Shown here one piece after another: positions 63,052 through 64,000 of a stretch of 64,000 nucleotides of DNA. Origin of the DNA: Dermatophagoides farinae (taxonomy: Eukaryota > Arthropoda > Arachnida > Sarcoptiformes > Pyroglyphidae); NCBI RefSeq assembly GCF_024713945.1, contig NC_134686.1, positions 3,248,001 through 3,312,000 of the forward strand, in the 5' to 3' direction. How positions within the stretch are numbered: the stretch's first letter is position 1; every line of letters begins with the position of its first letter. The notes below the pieces were generated by a model. That model saw only the letters and a list, made by a program, of their open reading frames with translations. It made no database searches and was not told where the DNA came from. The position numbers and the translations under genes were made by a program.

Positions 63052-64000
63052 AATTTCAAGTGACAGCCATCATTAAAGAATAGAATCCCATTTGAATTAT
63101 ACGATAGATAAACGAATGGAAATAATGATGTCACATTGAATCATTGACCAATCAAATATCATTTCATGATCATCAATTGTCGACCATCAACAAATTATTA
63201 TTGACAATCATAATAATTGGATGTTCGGTTTGCGTGCCTACGCGTATACATGTCTTTGATGATTGAATTCTTTTTTTGTTTGTTGCCAACGACTTGAACT
63301 CAAAGTTCACTTTGTCGATCATCGTCAAGTTTATTTCGTTTGTAAGATATTGATTATGAGGGCATTTTTTGGACGAAAGGCAAATTCAGTTACAATTTTC
63401 AACGTTTAAATCATTCGAGTTTCATTTCGAATGATGATGATCAAATTTGATTCAATGGCCAATGTGCATTAGACTTGTGATAATCATGTTTCATTTCGTT
63501 ACGTGGGTAAAATTAATCTATAGATTCCATATGGTTAGAATTTTCTCATCATTCAATAATTGATCAGTCAGATAAACGACAACGATATTTGACAAGCAAT
63601 CAATATCAATATGGATTTGAAAATGAAAAATTTCTATTACAAAATCATTCATCGTGTATTGATCCATGATGATGTTGATGATGCAATGAAATCATCTTGA
63701 CTTTTTAATTTTTTCTTCATTTGAAGATGTCTGTATATGTGTATATGTGTGTGTTTGATTGGATGGTGGATTATTCCACTATGTAACCATTTGGACAAGA
63801 GAAATCAAACAACAACAACAACAACAATCAAGTGAAAAAACGATGGCATTTGAATGCAATGGATGATGAAAAACTAATAACTTTTTACCATTTGCGTTGA
63901 TGATGATGCGATCAACTTTTCATCATCACCATCATCGCCATGATGATGACAATGAGTGATCAATTTTTTTTTTTGATCATAATGATGGTTGAGGAAAAAA
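63052..64000. other. Non-coding end of window
   Basis: No gene seen on either strand. Contains GAT/ATC-rich DNA and an AAC repeat near 63809-63828. Confidence 0.65.

Noticed and set aside
1-64000. CRISPR arrays, operons, bacterial ribosome binding sites
   Set aside because: The spliced animal genes make these irrelevant; regular repeats are microsatellites only.

Overview
The window is animal nuclear DNA. It is very AT-rich, uses GT-AG introns (most only 51-110 bp), and is densely sprinkled with GAT/ATC, GTT/AAC and TG/CA microsatellites. The gene content (an arthropod-type latrophilin without an olfactomedin domain, a small Ser-rich secreted protein, a catalase) fits a compact arthropod genome. 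An acariform mite, for example a dust-mite-like astigmatan, is my best guess, but that is an inference from style and not from a marker gene.

Layout. 1-32317: about 32 kb with no gene I can support; it holds microsatellites, several perfect hairpins and one long frame with a single internal stop, and is probably intergenic or upstream intron/regulatory DNA of the next gene. 32318-57056 (+): a latrophilin / Cirl adhesion GPCR. Its first coding exon carries the signal sequence and is followed by an 18.6-kb intron. A compact 3' cluster of exons then encodes the lectin (RBL/SUEL), HRM, GAIN-GPS, seven-helix and cytoplasmic tail regions. All intron phases agree; the joined frame is 1660 codons with exon 3a or 1634 with exon 3b. 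58564-59507 (+): a two-exon gene for a secreted Ser-rich protein of 289 residues with four copies of a QQNIGxPD motif, a TATA box and a poly(A) signal. 60724-62701 (+): a divergent catalase in five recognised exons, 5' end unresolved. 62702-64000: non-coding.

The most interesting point is a pair of alternative exons in the latrophilin lectin domain (51916-52100 and 52273-52379). Each encodes the C-terminal half of the same RBL domain, both have identical entry and exit phases, and including both would shift the frame into a stop. This predicts two receptor isoforms with different ligand-binding halves. Other points are a His/Gln-rich insertion in the third cytoplasmic loop, two short introns that are multiples of three and free of stops, upstream ORFs at the receptor start, and unusual substitutions in the catalase. 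The three genes share a strand, but I see no functional link between them.
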